Shown: piece after piece, positions 46,215-57,339 of the stretch | Position numbering within the stretch: position 1 is the stretch's first letter | How the letters are laid out: every line of letters begins with the position of its first letter | NCBI GenBank assembly: GCA_014529385.2 | Contig: CM043960.1 | Span: 30,290,396 to 30,354,395 of the forward strand | Length of the DNA: 64,000 bases | Direction: 5' to 3' | Source: Adiantum capillus-veneris | Lineage: Eukaryota > Streptophyta > Polypodiopsida > Polypodiales > Pteridaceae | Translations under genes and position numbers: made by a program | Notes under the pieces: model-generated | Databases searched by the model: none | What the model was told of the DNA's origin: nothing | The model's input: only the letters and a program-made list of their open reading frames with translations

Positions 46215-46259
46215 AAAAAATACCACCACCATTGGCTATTGAAGGGCAAGCTCTATGAT

Positions 46260-46297
46260 CCAAAACAAAATGAAGCAAGAGCGTGAGAGGAATGCAT
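46260..46297. repeat. 38-bp direct repeat, second copy
   Basis: Identical to 46177-46214, 83 bp further on. Confidence 0.95.
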
Positions 46298-46333
46298 GGG
46301 TTTTTTATGGGTTTTGGACTCCTTCTTTGGCCC

Positions 46334-46501
46334 TGTTAGTTTGCCGATTTTGTGACCTTGTACTGCTTCGATTTGTTGGTTTGGTATTGTTGATGTAGTA
46401 TGGGTCACACACACATGCTCTTGCAAGGTTAATGATCATACCTGTCAAATCTAGTGTAGTGAGAGCCACCGAGGTGGTCGTAGTAGGCAGAAGAAATTCT
46501 G

Positions 46502-46569
<68 letters not shown>

Positions 46570-47152
46570 GCAAATGAGCTTCTGTTGCCCTTTTTTGACT
46601 ATATGATCATAGTCTACCCGGAATGCCCCATTTATACTTACCTTCATTGCTCATATCTTGTTGGGCACATCACTGCGGTTTGGACCGTTTGTCATTCTGA
46701 CACTCGGTTTACAAATGGTGTTCGATCTGCAGTTTTGATCCTTCAAAAGTTGTCTCAAAATTCATCTTGTGTTGAATTTTTCCGTATCTGCCATGTTTGA
46801 AGTCCTTGCTTTGAAGTTTCGACGTTTGCTTTCAAAAGTTGATTCTGACTTTTTTGGCTCGACTTATCAATTTTTTGTTGATTACCTGTCATTCTTTTTT
46901 GTAAAAGAAAATTATTTACAATGATTATTAGTCGGCCAAAAATTAGCCAAAATTAGTGTCACCTCCCTTATATACATACTCTTATGCTGGTATTAGATGG
47001 TGACATTATGGCTCATGATTATGCCAACTAAGAGTCTGTCAGGCTCTGAAAAACTTGTGTTTTTTAAGGAAACGGGAAAGAAAAGGATACGAAATGAAAA
47101 TAAAAGAAGTAGGATGATAATAATGGTATATACAAATGATACTCCAACCGCA
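46334..47152 (-). repeat. 3' LTR of a gypsy element different from Gy-2's own LTR
   Basis: About 819 bp from TGTTAGTTTGCC to CCAACCGCA, directly followed (plus strand) by a pyrimidine run that is a purine tract on the minus strand. It contains a (CT)n tract and CTTATATAC (a minus-strand TATA box near 46966). It has no similarity to the LTR at 62961 beyond the terminal TGTTAG. The left boundary is inferred from terminal bases only. Confidence 0.55.
46506..46566. repeat. (CT)n microsatellite
   Basis: About 61 bp of CT dinucleotide inside the LTR-like segment. Confidence 0.97.
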
Positions 47153-47163
47153 TTTCCCCCCTT
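47153..47163 (-). promoter_or_regulatory. Polypurine tract of the 46334 LTR
   Basis: The minus strand reads GGACGACTCACTCTAGGAAG then GGGGGAAA before TGCGGTTGG. The GGACGAC...CTAGG lead-in matches those at 22641-22680 and 11395-11422. Confidence 0.7.
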
Positions 47164-47693
47164 CCTAGAGTGAGTCGTCCGTGACGAGCATGTGTCAGAG
47201 TGCATGGGAATAAAGCGCGTGTCTATGCATAGCCGTATAGTGTGGCTCTATGATGCTAATGGAGGATATGCATGGTAAAACAAATTGTTGTGCAAGAGAT
47301 AGGTGCTGAACAATATGTTCAGGGGTTGTCGGTGGCGAGGTTCCTTGGAAGCTGCGGGGTCCGAACAACAATAACTATAGTAGGCGTGCTCTGTGTTTGA
47401 CTGTGACCTGCAAAAGTTTTGATGCTGCCGATGGGGTCGGTTGTTGGAATTTTTTGGGTTGCCATTGAAACTTCTTAAGTATGGATCCACAAGAAGAGGC
47501 ATCATGAAGGTGATGTTGTTTTGGTTGCCATACCCATTTGAGTGTGGTTGGATGTCAAAGAGAGTGGTCCATCGATTTAGGCCGTTTGACAACAACGGTC
47601 GGTAATTCGTGATGGTTTAATTTTTTTGTAGGCAATGTAGGTTTACGTGTATTGATTTGGTATCCACAATTGCCTAGGCTTGGTTTCCATGAT
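47164..47693. other. 3' internal sequence without recognised coding
   Basis: A minus-strand ORF of 115 codons (47248-47595; Asn-, His- and Ser-rich) has no family signature and may be chance. Confidence 0.4.
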
Positions 47694-47975
47694 TCATTTC
47701 TTAACCCATATTTTCATGACCATGGTGGTGGATGATCGTTGAGCTGCCGCATGTGGCGAAGGTAGAGGTTTCCATTCATAGTCTGTTTGTACGAATGGTG
47801 TGGCTAAAGATTGGCCCTCATGTTCAATGCGTAAAGTGTTGTCCTGCCAGTTTGGTGTGACCTGATAAGTGTGCATCCACGACACTCCCAGAATAATTGC
47901 ATCATTCAATTGATGATCTTCGACCACATGAAATTGATGTGGATAAACGGAAGAGGATATTTCTTTAACTTGCAA
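47694..47975 (-). pseudogene. Retropepsin-like fragment behind the integrase
   Basis: The frame reads VYPHQFHVVEDHQLNDAIIL then GVSWMHTYQVTPNWQDNTLR, the flap-to-C-terminus pattern of a gypsy aspartic protease (ILG-x-x-W). It overlaps the end of the Gy-2 integrase (CKLKKYPLPF), which is read in a different frame. A protease normally lies upstream of RT, so this is either a piece of another element joined at about 47960 or an extra domain. The D-S-G motif is not visible. Confidence 0.45.
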
Positions 47976-48854
47976 CCACTAGTCCAATTAGGCATCTCCT
48001 CTCCTGCCAATGTTGCAAGTCTCATGGCACCACTTTGCGATACATCATGGATCACAAAAGGCTCCATTCCTTGCTTTGTGAGTTTTTTGGAGTGTTGTTT
48101 CAGGGTCTACATGAGAACGTAATCCCCTTTTTGTAACTCCTTACCAATCACGTGTTGATCATAAAAAGCTTTCATTTGCTTTTTCTGAGCATATATCCCA
48201 GCCTATTGCTTTAAGTCTAGTTTCATCTAACTGTTCTAGGGTGTCAAATCTCTCCGATAGCTCATGGCCCGTCCATCCTAATTGTGTTGCCACTTTGAGG
48301 GATTTGACTAGGAATTCCAATGGTAGTATTGCATTAATTCCAAATACTAGGTTAAAGGGAGTCGTTCCAATGGAGGTTTTAAAAGCTACGCGGTAAGCCC
48401 ATAAGGCGGTGTGTAACTTTGATCCCAATCATTTCTTGAGTCACTGACTATTTTGGTGAGCACTGTGCATAGGATTTTGTTGGTACTCTCTGCCTGTCCA
48501 TTGGTTTGCGGATGATAGAGTGCTGACTTTCCATGGACCACCATGAATTCATCAAGGAGGGTCTCAATGACGTCGTTCACAAAGTGTGTTCCTCCATCGC
48601 TTACTATTTCGATTGGTAGTCCATACCGCGTAAAGATGTTTTCAAAAAGGAACTGAGTTGTAGTCCTTGCATCATTTTTTTGGGTTACTTTGGCTTCCGC
48701 CCACTTCGTCATGTAACCTGTTGCTATGATGATGTATTATGCGTGTGTCATGTATCCTGGAGGGTTAATGGGACCAATGAAGTCAATGCCCCATTGGCAA
48801 ACGCACGTACTCCCATCATCGGCCTCAAGGGCATTTCATCTCTCCTCAGGGGTG
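47940..48854 (-). pseudogene. Gy-2 integrase catalytic core and C-terminus
   Basis: Continues from 54381 across the Co-2 insertion. WGIDFIGPINPPGYM supplies the first Asp, with a stop at about 48738. IEIVSDGGTHFVND supplies the second Asp and HPQTNGQAESTNKIL the Glu, so the D,D,E triad is kept. After a frameshift near 48400 come LHTALWAYRVAFKTSIGTTP and LPLEFLVKSLKVA. The end is PFVIHDVSQSGAMRLATLAG and SGCKLKKY, equivalent to the GPF/Y module. Confidence 0.87.
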
Positions 48855-48859
48855 GTTTT
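48855..48859. repeat. Target site duplication of Co-2, left (GTTTT)
   Basis: Matches 54381-54385. Confidence 0.92.
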
Positions 48860-49051
48860 TGAAGGAGTACGAGCGGAAGTGCGACGCAAGAGAGAGTGCG
48901 AGAAGAAGAGCACGACGATATGGTGAACTCTCTCTACTGTAATGTGTAGAGCATAGTGAGTTCTTATTAGGTTTTTACAAAAGAATATGTGTACATACCT
49001 GGCGGCCCGCCCACTTACCTGGGCGACCACATTGGGCTTTATACCCCAACA
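48860..49051 (-). repeat. Co-2 3' LTR (192 bp)
   Basis: TGAAGGAGTACGAGCGG to TACCCCAACA on the plus strand. The minus strand starts TGTTGGGGTATAAAGCCC, with the TATA box only eight bases in, so U3 is almost absent. Confidence 0.95.
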
Positions 49052-49064
49052 ACCTCCCACTTAA
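49052..49064 (-). promoter_or_regulatory. Co-2 polypurine tract
   Basis: The minus strand reads TTAAGTGGGAGGT directly before TGTTGGGG. Confidence 0.9.
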
Positions 49065-49140
49065 AGTCCAATGTGGTACTTTAAGTGTGAGAGAAGCTAC
49101 TATACAAGCTAATATACAAGAGATGTAGAGAAGTGATGTA

Positions 49141-52100
49141 CTACCCTACACCTAACTGCTTGCGAAAATGCGCAAAGCTCTCTGAGGGAAGTCCTTTTGT
49201 AAGTAGATCAGCAGGATTTTCTGTGGTGTGAAATTTGACAAACTGAAGTTGCTTATCCTCGAGCATTTCCCTGATGAAATGATACTTCACATCCACATGC
49301 TTTGTCTTTGAGTGATAAACTGGATTGCGAGCCAATTGTATAGCACTTTGACTATCACAATATATCACAGGCATCTCTTCTTTGATTCCCAAATCTGTTA
49401 CTAGTGGATTAAGCCAAATTGATTCTTTGCATGCCTCTGATGCTGCAACATATTCAGCCTCTGTAGTAGACTGAGTAACACAATCTTGTAATCTAGAACG
49501 CCATGATACTGCTCCACCAGCCAATGTAAAGACATACCCTGACGTAGACCTTCGGTTGTCTAAGTCACCTGCATAATCTGAGTCTGTAAAACCCTTTACA
49601 CTTAGCTCCTGACTCCCATAGCATATACGCATACTCTTTGTAGCTTTCAGGTATCTCAATATTCCTTTCACTGCCTCCCAATGTTTCTTGCCTGGGTTTG
49701 ACATGTATCGACTTACTACTCCCACTGCAAATGCAATGTCTGGGCGAGTAGCAATCATTGCATACATCAAACTACCCACTGCAGACGCATATGGAATCTT
49801 ATCCATTTCAGCCTGTTCTTCCTCAGACACAGGACAATCTTGTTTGCTAAGTTTCACATATGGTGGCAATGGAACACTCAGTGCCTTTCCCTTCTCCATA
49901 TTCAAACGTTGCAAAACCTTGTCAATATACTCTCTTTGAGATAACCAAATCAACTTCTTTGATCTGTCTCTCTCAATGCGCATACCAAGTATATGACTTG
50001 CCTCACCCATGTCTTTCATGTCAAACGATTTTTCCATCTTTGACTTCAAAGCTGAAATTTCTTCCAAGTGCTTGCCAGCAATCAACATGTCATCCACATA
50101 CAAAATAAGGATCAGCCAACTACCATCCTTAGCCTTCTTTGTATATAGACAGTGATCGAACTCACTACGTTTGTAGCCTTGAGAAAGCATAAACTTGTGG
50201 AATTTATGGTACCATGCCCTCGGTGATTGTTTTAAGCCATAAAGACTCTTTAACAACTGGCATACCCAATCTTCCTTGCCTTTCTCAACAAACCCTTCTG
50301 GCTGCTGCATGTAAATTTCCACATCTAAATCACCATGCAAGAACGCTGTCTTGACATCCATTTGGTGCAACACCAAATCTAATATGGTAACCAATGCAAG
50401 AAAGCATCTCAATGTAGTCATCTTGACCACCAGAGAGAAGACTTCATCAAAGTCAATGCCTTGTTCTTGCTTAAAGCCCTTGGCAACAAGCCTTGCTTTG
50501 TACTTTGGTTGACTATCATGAGCGGTGATCTTATACCTGTAAACCCATTTACAGGGTAGAGCCTTTTTGCCCCGTGGTAATTTAACTAGCTTCCATGTCT
50601 GGTTTTTATGCAGAGCTGTCATCTCTGACTGCATGGCCAATTGCCAATTCCCAAAGTCCTTCATTTGCAGTGCTTCCTTGTAACATGAAGGCTCATTGCA
50701 ATCAATCAACATGACATAGTTCATAGATGGAACAAACCTATCAGGAAGTCACGTGACACGTCCAGATCTAGGCACGATAGGTGGCTCAGGCTCAGCCACA
50801 ACCTGTGGTTCCACTCTATCCTATCCTTGCTCCTCTTGAGCCATGACATTTTGTCTTGCACGTGCAGGTCCATCTTCTTGGAAGACAACTCTTCTAATCT
50901 CTTCAACCCTCTCTGGTTTAGAATGATATTTGGATTCATTAAAGTGAACATCATTGCTGCGGACAACCTTTCTGGATTCGGGATCCCAAAGTCTGTACCC
51001 CATCTCACCAGAATTACCATAGCCTAGAAAGATGCGCTTTCTACTCTTTGGCTCAAGTTTGTTCCTAAATTCCTTTGGAACATGAGTATATGCCTCACAG
51101 CCAAAGACTCTGAGATGCTTATATGAGGGCATTTTGTCTGACCATACCATCTCTGGCACTGAATCCTTCTGCAAAACCTTGCTAGGAGATCTATTTACAA
51201 GATGAACAGCTGTTGATACAGCTTCAGCCCAAAACCCATTTGGCAGCTGTGCATTAGACAACATACTTCTGACCTTCTCTTGTATGGTCCTATTCATCCT
51301 CTCAGCAACACCATTTTGAGGAGGATTGTAAGGAGCAGTAAGTTCACGTTTTATACCTTTTGACTCACAAAAGTCCTGAAAGGCCTTTGAAACATACTCT
51401 CCACCATTGTCAGTGCGTAAGCATTTAAGCTTCTTGCCACTCTGATTCTCCACAAGTGTCACAAAAGTTTTGAAAAAACTAAACGCTTCATCCTTGTGCT
51501 TGAGAAAGTAAACCCATACTTTCCTCGAGTAATCATCTATAAATGTCATAAAGTAAGAAGCTCCCCCTAGAGATAGGTTAGGCATAGGTCCACACAAATC
51601 ACTATGAACAAGTGCCAACTGTGTATCTCTTCTACTGCTTCTATGCTTATGTGGCTGCTGTGTTTGCTTACCATACAGACAATGTTCACAGAATTAAAAA
51701 TCATTAAATGAAAAGCCAGGCAGATAACCAGAACGAGACAAGATTTCCATTCCCTTCTTGGACATATGTCCTAACCGGCTATGCCACAAAGAAACGTTCG
51801 GCTGCTCGGTTACATTGATTACATTTTCAGAGACATTTGATACATAAATCATGTAAAGTCCTCCAGACTTTACTCCATGTGCTACTGTCATAGAACCCTT
51901 GGATATCTTCCACATGTTCTGTCCAAAAGTGGTGACGTAGCCAGCATCATCAAGTAAACCTGTGCTGATCAAGCTCTTTGTAATTGCGGGAACATGTCTC
52001 ACATTCTTCAGCATGAAAGAAGAGCCATTCTGAAACTTCAATTGAACATCTCCAACACCTAAGATCTCACATGTCTGCCCATTGCCTAGCCGAACATGAT

Positions 52101-53091
52101 CTTTAGTGGTCACATAAGAGGTAAACCACTCCTTGTTTGGAGACACATGAAGTGATGCCCCTGAGTCTATAATCCAGTCACTCAGTGCATTTCCATCAGA
52201 TGCTGTAAGAAGAGCTGAGTCCATTGTATTCTTCAAGAAGTAGATGTCTCCTGACACTAGACTGTCATCCTCTGCAACAGTGTTTGTCACATTTATTTCT
52301 TGAATCTTCACTGAGGACTTGTTCTTCTCACCATGGTCTTCAGCTTTCTCTTTACCTTTTTTTGCTTTCCATTCTCTGCAGTCTCTTTTCATGTGACCCT
52401 TCTTGCCACAATGGTAGCATTCTATGTCACTCTTGCCTTTAGCACTGCGGGACTTGCTACGAGACTGATTCCTCTTTCCACCTTTGTACTTTTCTTTGGT
52501 CCTTCCCCTGACAACTAAGGCTGTTCCTTTGCCTTTGTTCATTGTCTTTCTATTGGTTTCTTCAGTAAGCAGACTTCCTTCTACACCTGCTATGTTCAAA
52601 CCATCTGGAGGTGCAGAATTACTCAAAGCTGTGCGAAAAGTGTCCCAACTTTCCGTCAATGTGATCAACTTGACACCTTGAGCTGACAACTGACTGTAGA
52701 TTGTGTTGAATTCATTTAGATGATTGGACATAGGTGTCCCTTCTTTCATCTTCAAGTCAACAAGCTTCTTAAGCTAGTATACCTGTGAAGCTGCACTCTG
52801 CTTCTCATAAAGATCACTCAGCTTTAACCATGCTTGATAAGCCGACATCTCGTCTGCTACATTCAAGTAAACGCTTTCTGCCAAAGTCAGCATAATGGTA
52901 GAAAGTGCCAATTCATCCATTTCGCTCCATTCATCTTCGTCCATATCTTCTGGTTTTATCCCCTTGAGCTTCATAGGTTTTATCTGCTTCTTTTGTACCA
53001 ACACATGCCAAATCTGCTTCTTCCACAATGGGAAATTGGTTCCATCCAGCTTCTTGATATTGTAAAGAGCAGTGTCTTGTGATCCAGCCAT
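49141..53091 (-). pseudogene. Co-2 gag-pol polyprotein, four in-frame stops
   Basis: Starts at the ATG of MAGSQDTALYNIKK. One frame of about 1,317 codons is interrupted only by stops at 52774 (TAG), 51694 (TAA), 50821 (TAG) and about 50747 (TGA), with no frameshift. Domains: gag (LDGTNFPLWKKQIWHVL), intact zinc knuckle CYHCGKKGHMKRDC, intact protease DSGAS, integrase (WHSRLGHMS; Asp of LVHSDLCG, Asp of RTDNGGEY, Glu of NGVAERMN), RT (KWVYRYK, YVDDMLIAG) and RNase H (TTEAEYVAASEA). The catalytic residues are all kept. Apart from the four stops it looks functional. Confidence 0.94.
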
Positions 53092-54174
53092 AGCTACGCT
53101 TCACAGTAGTTTTCTTTCCTGGGAAAAATTCGGCAGAGTTTCCCCTGTAAACTGACCTCTGAACCAATATCAACCTGTCAAATGAACCAAGAAAGCTTCA
53201 GATTCAGCAGAAATTTTGGCAGAGTCTCCTTTGTAAAATGGCTCTGGTGTACTAAAAACAGACCAAAAAACAGCTCAAAAAACCATTGTCTCTCTGACGT
53301 TGTAAGCTGCGGGTAAACCTGTCCTGCACCTGTACTGTCTCTGACTGTCCTGTCACTGTCCTGTAAGCATAGACTGCGACAATGCCTCAACGGCAGTAAA
53401 GCAAAGATGCAATCCCAACTGTCTAACTCACAGTCAATACATCCTAGCTGCCTATCTAAGGGTGCTCGAGGGATCGCTCCAAGACCTGTATCACCGAAAG
53501 GATCTCAACATTCGAGAATCCCCCAGCTCAATAAAACCTCACTCGACCCTCAACAAAGGCTGCAGTAAATCTGACAGTACATAGACTTCCCACAAAGTCA
53601 TACATCCACAAATTTCTCACTGTATGCTGTAACCGCTGCGGCGATTGTTTGCTGCGTGACTCGCAGCCAGCAAACCCTCAACAGACATACATCATCTCTG
53701 ACAATACATCCCATGTGGAAGTACCTGCAATGTCAGGATGAAATCTGGAATATCAAGCAGCAAACACAAGCTACCTGATGAACTAGTGGATGTCGCCTAC
53801 AGTCTGTGTGTAGATGCGCCCGTGTCGTATGTGACATGCCTCCAAGAACTGTGAGCCGTCCTTCGATGTGTAGACAGCCACAAATCAACACTCTGGGAGT
53901 GTCGATATCCTCAACACCTGCAGTCGTAGGCCGAAAACCCCAAATTTGCAGAGTCGGATCTGCACCCGTTGAGACCACGTAGTCGAAAATGGCCTGTGCA
54001 GAACTTTGTTGAAGCCGAACGGTGACCGAGATGACCTCAGAATGAAATTCTGAGCACACCAAGGCCTACGGGACTCCCACAAGAGTTGGGGCCGTGTCTT
54101 TGCCTGTCAAATTTCACTCCAATCTGAGCTGGTGACTCTAGCCTCGTGCAGTGCTACCCCGAGCCTCGATCTGA
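53092..54174 (-). other. Co-2 leader
   Basis: About 1.1 kb between primer site and gag, long for a copia leader. No gene is supported. An imperfect hairpin (GTTTGCTGCG...CGCAGCCAGCAAAC) lies near 53646-53676. No repeated CGCG palindrome of the kind in the gypsy leaders is seen. Confidence 0.7.
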
Positions 54175-54186
54175 GCTCTGATACCA
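54175..54186 (-). promoter_or_regulatory. Co-2 primer binding site (initiator Met-tRNA type)
   Basis: The minus strand reads TGGTATCAGAGC exactly, two bases inside the LTR. Confidence 0.95.
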
Positions 54187-54188
54187 GT

Positions 54189-54380
54189 TGAAGAAGTACG
54201 AGCGGAAGTGCGACGCGAGAGAGAGTGCGAGAAGAAGAGCACGACGATATGGTGAACTCTCTCTATTGTAATGTGTAGAGCATAGTGAGTTCTTATTAGG
54301 TTTTTACAAAAGAATATGTGTACATACCTGGCGGCCCGTCCACTTACCTGGGCGACCACATTGGGCTTTATACCCCAAAA
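54189..54380 (-). repeat. Co-2 5' LTR (192 bp)
   Basis: Same length as the 3' LTR, with five differences. The terminal CAACA is CAAAA here. Confidence 0.95.
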
Positions 54381-54385
54381 GTTTT
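54381..54385. repeat. Target site duplication of Co-2, right (GTTTT)
   Basis: Matches 48855-48859. Confidence 0.92.
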
Positions 54386-55065
54386 GTGCATTGACATTCA
54401 TCACATTGTTTGACATATGTGGCTGCATCCATGAACAGGGTCGGCCAACATATGCTTGAGTGAAGCACTAGCTTTGCCATTTTATCAGCAGAGAAGTGTC
54501 CTCCGGGTTGTCCCGAGTGTGCTTGATTTAGGATGATGTAATATTCGCTTTTTGTAGCACACATCCGTAATTGTTTGTCCTTTCCCCGCCTATACAGTTG
54601 GTTGGCAATGAGCAGATAGTGTTTGGTCTCTTCCTCGATAGTTTTCCTTCTTGCTTTGTCCCATTCTACTGGAAAGGTTTTGTTTTTTAAGTACTCAATG
54701 ATGTGAGCACTCCATTTAGGTGCTTGTACTACCCAAAACATTGTGGCATGTTCCACGGGGGGCTGTATTATACATCTATCACAGGATTTTACATATTTAT
54801 GGACACTATATTCCATGTTTGGCCAGTAGACGCCCAGTCTTTGTAACCATTGGCCTCTTTGTGTTTCACCAGTGTGAAATCCTATATTTTGTATGTGAGC
54901 TTGTTTGAGGTAGTATGTGGTATCTTCAGGCTGTACACATAGTCTGAGTATCCCATCCTTACCTTGTTTGTACAGGCATCCTGCTAAAAGGATGAGATTC
55001 CGTGTTTGATGGATCATTAATGGTTGTCTTTCTATTTGCAAAGAGACGATTGTGAGTAGAGGCAT
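54386..55065 (-). pseudogene. Gy-2 integrase N-terminus with two H2C2 zinc modules
   Basis: An open frame of about 227 codons before the Co-2 LTR. Numbering from 55065, module 1 (residues 30-98) has LYKQGKDGILRLC, His57, His64, WPNM, Cys95, Cys98. Module 2 (157-224) has LYRRGKDKQLRMC, His183, His190, WPTL, Cys221, Cys224. In both the His-His, His-Cys and Cys-Cys spacings are 7, 31 and 3. Gypsy integrases normally have one such module. The second is the canonical one, leading into CQCTK and then the core. The first is a diverged duplicate, so the duplication is not recent. It binds zinc in the family; the role of the extra copy is unknown. Confidence 0.85.
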
Positions 55066-55094
55066 GACCTCTTCGCTCCATCACGGCACCATTT

Positions 55095-56219
55095 CTATGT
55101 TAAACAGATATGAATCAGGAAGTTCATCATCAACACCTGCAGGTGCTTTCCCATGAAATAGTCATGAAAGATTATCTGCTCTCTGGTGTGTGGTCGCCTT
55201 TTTACAACCACCGTGAAGTCAAACTCAAGCAACAGTATAAACCAGCAAACAATTATTCCAGTGTTGCAAGGTTTATTTACTAGATATAGCAATGCTTGAT
55301 GATCCTTCTCTTTCCGTAGTGGTATAATTTCTCTCTGCATTGTTTAGTTGTCGACTGGGTAGCAAATGGGAAAATCCATTTTCTTCTCTCCTGGCTGGGC
55401 TAATATGCACCCAATGGCATAGGCTGATGCATCCACATGGACATGTCAGATTTTTCTCCAGTCAAGGGCTTGCAAAATTGGAGCTGAAATCAAATGTTGC
55501 TTCAATTTTTGGAAAGCTTGCTCACATTCCTCCGTCCATTCGAACTTAGTTATGAGGACATACAATGGCTTAGCTATTACATCATACATATATATGAAAC
55601 GCAGGTAGTATCCACGATGCCCCATAAATGCTTGTACTTGTTTTATCTTTGTTGGTCTCAGTAGTGCAGCAATTGTCTGCACCTTTTCTTGATCAGTTGA
55701 AATACCATTTTTGGACACTATGTGGCCCAGAATTCTACCCTGTCTTACCATGAAGACACATTTTTTCGGGTTTAAGCAAATACGATACGTTCTGTATTTT
55801 TCAAATACTTTTCCTAGATGAGTGATGTGGTCACTTCGTCGATGGGAATGAACACAAAGATCATCCATGTAGATCTCCAGAAATTGTCTGAGATATTCTT
55901 TGAATGCGTGGGTCATTAGTCTTTGAAATGTGGCCGGGGCATTGGTCAAGCCAAAAGGCATTACCCTGTATGCAAATATACCCCACTCTGTTGCAAAAGC
56001 TATCTTATGCTGATCTTCCACCTTAATCGTCAATTGGTTGTAGCGTGAGAACCCATCCAAGAAACTATAGGCCTCTTTCCCTCCTATCCTCTCAATAACA
56101 TGATTAGTTATTGGCAGTGGGTAGTTATCCCTGATGGTGGCTGCATTTACTTGCTTGAGGTTTACACAAACACGCAGTTTGCCATTCTTTTTGGGACCAC
56201 CACAATCAGGGACACCCAC
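55095..56219 (-). pseudogene. Gy-2 reverse transcriptase and RNase H
   Basis: The ORF 55446-56219 covers [50 protein letters not shown], the catalytic IYMDDLCVHS and FMGHRGYYLRF. RNase H follows in other frames: HVHVDASAYAIGCILAQPGE, then after a stop EKDHQALLYLVNKP and WFILLLEFDFTVV. Upstream WVSP is altered to GVPD by a frameshift. The catalytic Asp residues are kept, but the frame is broken several times. Confidence 0.9.
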
Positions 56220-57339
56220 TTTGTGTGCTCAACCTCGTAGATAAACTCAGCGTCCTTCAGTTTTTCTATTTCCTCCTTGATTTTCTTTGCAAAAGTTTAA
56301 TTGTACGTGTAAGCACGTTGTCTGCATAGTCTGGCATCACTCTTAAGGGGAATCGTGTGCTGACATATCTCCGGATCTATCCCCTTTAGATCTTTGTATG
56401 ACCATGCAAATACATCTTTATATTGCCTGCGCGTATCGACTAGAATTTGCTCCTCCTCTTCAGTAAGGTCCGTGGCAATATATGCTGGTTTACGCTCCTC
56501 ACCTGGTTCTACTAAGTTGATGCTTTTTGTGTTTTCAGGCCCATCATATGAAGTTACTGGTTCTTTGGGATCTCATGTGGGTTTTTGCACCAATATCTTC
56601 CTATCCTGAATGGTATACTTCTTATAGTGGGATGGTGCATCAAATTTATCATCATTTGATTCCTTGTCGGTTTCCATTTATGTTATCCAAACTTATTTCA
56701 AAGCTCGTTTCAAATCATTGTATTTGACTTTGCACTCCATCTTGTACAACTTAAATGGTTTTTCGGCATCTTTCTCTTTTTGTGGTTTTTGTTTTGATGT
56801 TGTTTTGGTTGAGTCAGTTTTCATATATCGCCCTGAAATCCTGTCCTTGAGGCAGTCAGTCGCTTCGACTAATCTCAAGTACTGTGTTTTGTCAGTCAAT
56901 TGAGGTATCGAGTCCTCGTTGTGCTTGTTGTGGTTATTTTTGCGTTTATCCTGATACCTGCATTGTCTTCGAGGATTTTGGTTTGGGAAATCATAGTAGA
57001 TCACTCGGCGATCCTTCCCTTTGATGCTCTGGCTCGAGACACTAGACAGCTCATCGTCCACGTTATCCTCTAGCGTCTTATCATCGAGTCTTGAAAATCT
57101 TCTTCGTCATTCGTTTGGACAAGTTCCCTTACAGAGATTTCATCCACTATGCGTCTGCACTCGGTCACCCCTTCCTTGTCAAGTACTTCTTCCTTTGTCT
57201 TCAGAGTTAGGCGGACATTCATCATCTGGAATGGAATGATATCATACCCTTCCTCATCACAAAATTTGGTGAGGGTCACTCCGTTGACACAAACATCAAG
57301 AGTAGCTAGTATTTGTTGCCATCCAAACGGTTCGAACAT
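56220..57339 (-). pseudogene. Gy-2 protease-RT linker region
   Basis: Open pieces 57070-57339 (EPFGWQQILATLDVC, TKFCDEEGYDIIP) and 56693-57061 (YDFPNQNPRRQ, ATDCLKDRISGRY) match the Gy-1 pol N-terminal linker segment for segment. They are followed by APSHYKKYTIQDRK and VFAWSYKDLKG-like text up to RT. Function unknown; charged and poorly conserved. Confidence 0.75.

Larger units (their letters stand above)
48860..54380 (-). mobile_element. Co-2: complete Ty1/copia element inside Gy-2 integrase
   Basis: 5,521 bp with two 192-bp LTRs, GTTTT target duplication, purine tract, perfect Met-tRNA-type primer site and one gag-pol frame. The LTRs differ at five of 192 positions by my reading. Removing it rejoins the integrase zinc domain (CDECQC) with the core. 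It is a different copia family from Co-1: the LTR length and protein differ. Confidence 0.97.

Noticed and set aside
47248-47595. 115-codon minus-strand ORF as an extra element gene
   Set aside because: There is no domain, it has low-complexity Asn/His/Ser content and no homologue in the window. It could be chance.
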